Source: Ectopseudomonas composti (GTDB lineage Bacteria; Pseudomonadota; Gammaproteobacteria; Pseudomonadales; Pseudomonadaceae). Taken from it: 8,677 nt of DNA. The stretch lies in assembly GCA_946886245.1 (NCBI GenBank), contig CAMPIF010000158.1, positions 1-8,677 of the forward strand, in the 5' to 3' direction. Below the pieces are notes generated by a model. The model saw nothing but the letters and a program-made list of their open reading frames with translations. It made no database searches and was not told where the DNA came from. Below are positions 5,882-8,677 of this stretch, in pieces (the stretch's first letter is position 1; the number at the start of each line of letters is the position of its first letter). The position numbers were made by a program, and so were the translations under genes.

Positions 5882-8677
5882 ATGCCCGCACGTCTCAACG
5901 CTCAAAATAGCCCAGCACCGGCTACAGGTTCACAGAACGTGTCGACTCCCTCATCCCAGCCTTCCTCCTCCCCGGGCGAGTCGCGCGCAGCGTTGCGCCG
6001 TGCCCTGGTGGTGCTGGTGCTGGCGATACTGGGATTGCTGGCCTGGCAACTGAGCCAGGAATATCGCCAGTTGCTCGATAGTCAGAAGCAACTGAGTCAG
6101 GGTTACGGCGCCCAACTGGCCAAACATCTGAGTCTGAACATGCGCCTCAAGGCGCAGGCGGGCCAGGCGATGCTGCAAAGCAGCCCAGCGCGCGCTGGCG
6201 ACGGCAGCGAACTGGTCACGGCATTGCGCAGCATCTTCCCGACCGTCAACAGCGTGGCCTGGCTCGATGCCAACGGGCAGTTGCTGGCCGACAGCGCCAG
6301 CGAGTCGCGCGACCTCAGTTTCATTCGCAACCAGCAACAACGCAGCGGCGCAGCGCCCTATCACTTCGCCTTCAGCGCACTGGACGGCGGCGCGCTCTAC
6401 CTGCTGCTGCGTCAGCCCGACCACAGCCACCGGATATTGCGCATGCGCACCAGTGCGCTGCGTGGCTGGCTGCGCGAGCAGCACCAGAGCGAGCACAAAT
6501 GGTTGCTCGAAGACCTGCTCAGCCACCGCGTGATCGCGCGCGCCGACGACCTGCAACAGGCTGGCGGCATCATCGCCCCGGTGACTGCGGCAGAACAGGC
6601 ACAAAGCCTGGACCTGATCGCCCTGCCCGGCAGCGACTGGCAACTGCGCGCCCTGTTCGATGCGGATCGCGCCGGCAACGAGCTGATGCCGACCCTGGCC
6701 GGCAAGTTCCTGCTGTTCGCGCTGTGCAGCCTGCTTACCCTGCTGGCCCTGTACGGCCTGCAACGCGAGCAGCGCAGCCTGCAGCGCCTCAATAGCGAAA
6801 CACGCCGCTCGCTGCGCCAGGCCGCCAGTGCGCTCGGCGCCGTCGAAGAACGCATTCTGGTGACTCAGGCCGATGGCAAGGTGCGCTACCTGAACCCGCA
6901 GGCCGAAGCGCTGTTCGGCGTTCTCAGCGACGTGGCCGGGGAACTCCATTTGCTTGATCTGCTGCCCGATCTCGACCCGTTGCTGCTCAACAGCCCACAA
7001 CTGACCAGCGACCTGGGACCGGAGCTGATCAGGGTCGAAAGCGAGGGGCGCGAGCGGCTGTTCGCCGTGACCCGTAGCGATATCAGCGAGGTCGGCCGCC
7101 ATGCCGGTTACGTCTGGGTGCTGCGCGATGTGACCGATGAGCAGCAGGCCATGCGCGTACTGCAGGAAACCCGCAGACGCTATCAGGACATCTTCGACGG
7201 CACTGGCGTCGCCCTGTGCGTGCTCGACCTTTCCGGCCTGCGCAGCCTGTTGCTGCAGCACAAGTTGCGCGATGCGGCGGGGTTGCAGCGCTGGTTGCAG
7301 GCCGATGCCCGGCATCAGCAACTGCTGGTCGAGCAACTGCGCATTACCGAGGCCAACCAGGTGGCGCTCAACCTGCTCGGGGTGAAGTCGACCGAACAGG
7401 CCTGGCAACAACTGATCGACAACGGCCCGGTACAGCCGGACGACCTGTGTTACCGCCTGGCCGTCGCCGTGCTCGAAGGCCCCAACCTGATGGAGCTGGA
7501 AACCCAGCTGGTCACCGCACAGGGCTTGCAGCGTCACGTCTGGCTGGTGCTACGCCTGCCGGAAATGCTCCAGGACTATCAGGCCGTCACCCTGAGCATC
7601 AGCGATATCACCAGCCGCAAGCGCATCGAGCTGTCGCTGATCGAGCGTGAGCGCTTCTGGTCCGAAGTGGTTCGCTCGGTCCCCGACCTGCTCTACGTGC
7701 ATGACATGCAGAACCGGCAGGTGCTGTTCAGCAACCACAGCCTGGGGTTGCAGCTGGGCTACAGCGTCGGCGAGCTCAAGGCGATGGCCGGGGAGTTCTG
7801 GGAGCAGGTACTGCACCCGGACGACAGTGAATACTACTGGCGCATCCGCAACCTGCAGAAAGTTGTTGGCGACGGCTTGCTGCTCGAATCGGTGCTGCGC
7901 TGGCGTCACCGCGACGGCCAGTGGCGCTGGTTCAGCATCCGTGAGCAGGCGCTGGCGCGCGATGATCGCGGTCGCGTCAGCCGCCTGATCGGCGTGGCCA
8001 AGGACATCACCGAGCAGATCGAGCGCAACCAGTCGCTGCGTGACAGCGAGCAGCGCTACCGCCTGCTGGCGGAAAGCATCAGCGACGTGATCGTCTCCAC
8101 CGACGACAGCCTGACCCTGAACTACGTCAGCCCGTCGGTTGAAGCCATGCTCGGCTACAACGCCGAATGGATGATGGCCAATGGTCTGCAGGGCCTGGCG
8201 GCCAACCCGCAGCAACTCGACAGCCTCTACCTGCTGCTCGAGCGCATTCGCGATTCGCTCGGCGAGCGTGACCGCCTCGAGCGTCTGCGCGAGGAACTGC
8301 CGGATCAGCTGTTCGTGTTCGACTGCCTGCGTGCCGACGGCCACAAGATCCCGGTGGAACTGCGCCTGGTGCTGATGTGGGACGAGAATGGTCGCTTCGA
8401 AGGCATCCTCGGCGTTGGCCGCGACATCAGCCAGCAACGCCGCGCGGAAAAAGACCTGCGCATGGCCGCAACGGTATTCGAGCACTCCACCGCCGCGATT
8501 CTGGTGACCGATCCGGCCGGCTACATCGTTCAGGTCAACAAGGCCTTCAGCCGCGTCAGCGGTTATTCCGCCGGGCAGGTGCTCGACCAGCTTCCCGGCA
8601 TGCTCACCGCCGATCGCCAGCAGGCGACACACCTGCAGTACATCCTCGGCCAACTCAACCAGCGCGGCAGCTGGGAG
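5882..8677 (+). CDS. morA: MorA-like membrane multi-PAS sensor, N-terminal part (cyclic-di-GMP regulator)
   Basis: This frame is open from ATG 5882 to the window end (932 codons, no stop), so the C-terminus is missing. After a Ser/Pro-rich start come a first membrane segment (about 41-56), a periplasmic domain of about 215 residues, a second membrane segment (about 276-293), and a PAS chain. PAS regions lie at about 317-420, 434-577, 592-710, 722-850 and 861 onward. Several end in the PAC-type D(I/V)(T/S) motif: DVTDEQ 416-421, DITSRK 575-580, DITEQI 708-713, DISQQR 848-853. This matches the N-terminal layout of MorA, a Pseudomonas membrane protein that ends in GGDEF and EAL domains and controls flagella and biofilm. 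Those domains would lie past 8677 and are not seen. In P. aeruginosa morA lies close to ettA, which supports the name. A stop at 5858-5860 limits the start: ATG 5882 has GAG seven bases upstream, and GTG 5939 is the only other good choice that keeps the first membrane segment. Another multi-PAS kinase or cyclase cannot be ruled out. Confidence 0.85.
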   Translation, partial: MPARLNAQNSPAPATGSQNVSTPSSQPSSSPGESRAALRRALVVLVLAILGLLAWQLSQEYRQLLDSQKQLSQGYGAQLAKHLSLNMRLKAQAGQAMLQSSPARAGDGSELVTALRSIFPTVNSVAWLDANGQLLADSASESRDLSFIRNQQQRSGAAPYHFAFSALDGGALYLLLRQPDHSHRILRMRTSALRGWLREQHQSEHKWLLEDLLSHRVIARADDLQQAGGIIAPVTAAEQAQSLDLIALPGSDWQLRALFDADRAGNELMPTLAGKFLLFALCSLLTLLALYGLQREQRSLQRLNSETRRSLRQAASALGAVEERILVTQADGKVRYLNPQAEALFGVLSDVAGELHLLDLLPDLDPLLLNSPQLTSDLGPELIRVESEGRERLFAVTRSDISEVGRHAGYVWVLRDVTDEQQAMRVLQETRRRYQDIFDGTGVALCVLDLSGLRSLLLQHKLRDAAGLQRWLQADARHQQLLVEQLRITEANQVALNLLGVKSTEQAWQQLIDNGPVQPDDLCYRLAVAVLEGPNLMELETQLVTAQGLQRHVWLVLRLPEMLQDYQAVTLSISDITSRKRIELSLIERERFWSEVVRSVPDLLYVHDMQNRQVLFSNHSLGLQLGYSVGELKAMAGEFWEQVLHPDDSEYYWRIRNLQKVVGDGLLLESVLRWRHRDGQWRWFSIREQALARDDRGRVSRLIGVAKDITEQIERNQSLRDSEQRYRLLAESISDVIVSTDDSLTLNYVSPSVEAMLGYNAEWMMANGLQGLAANPQQLDSLYLLLERIRDSLGERDRLERLREELPDQLFVFDCLRADGHKIPVELRLVLMWDENGRFEGILGVGRDISQQRRAEKDLRMAATVFEHSTAAILVTDPAGYIVQVNKAFSRVSGYSAGQVLDQLPGMLTADRQQATHLQYILGQLNQRGSWE

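Noticed and set aside
5951..7537. 528-codon minus-strand open frame opposite the MorA-like gene
   Set aside because: The product is Gln/Ala/Leu-rich without domain order, while the + strand frame has clear membrane and PAS features.

Overview
The window is GC-rich chromosomal DNA of a Pseudomonas species. The evidence is the gene content (ndh end, DUF1631 gene, PilZ gene, ettA, a MorA-type multi-PAS sensor), the codon use, and REP-like palindromes of the GTAGGGTG and CCCGGAT types that are common between Pseudomonas genes. I see no mobile element, CRISPR array or foreign-looking segment. The species cannot be fixed from this sequence.

Layout: (1) Bases 1-267 hold the 3' end of ndh (type II NADH dehydrogenase) on the + strand. 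(2) Bases 268-534 are non-coding, with two different palindromic repeats and a terminator for the opposite strand. (3) Bases 535-777 hold a three-tRNA cluster on the minus strand, transcribed Asn(GTT)-Pro(TGG)-Lys(TTT). Upstream of it is a strong sigma70-like promoter with a GC-rich discriminator. (4) Bases 984-3650 hold a two-gene + strand operon: a 774-residue DUF1631 protein and, 9 bases later, a 110-residue PilZ protein with both cyclic-di-GMP-binding motifs. (5) Bases 3651-3872 contain another REP-like palindrome and a bidirectional terminator shared with the convergent next gene. (6) Bases 3873-5537, minus strand, are ettA, encoding the ABC-F translation factor. (7) Bases 5538-5881 form a divergent intergenic region with a 9-bp perfect inverted repeat. 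(8) From 5882 to the window end runs a large + strand gene, cut off at the edge. It encodes two membrane segments around a periplasmic domain, then at least five PAS domains, and matches the N-terminal part of the cyclic-di-GMP regulator MorA.

How they fit together: the energy (ndh) and translation (tRNAs, ettA) genes are housekeeping. Two units point to cyclic-di-GMP signalling: the PilZ gene with its DUF1631 partner (reading the signal) and the MorA-like protein (probably making or degrading it). The DUF1631-PilZ pair is the least understood part of the window. No obviously new defence, mobile or biosynthetic system is visible.
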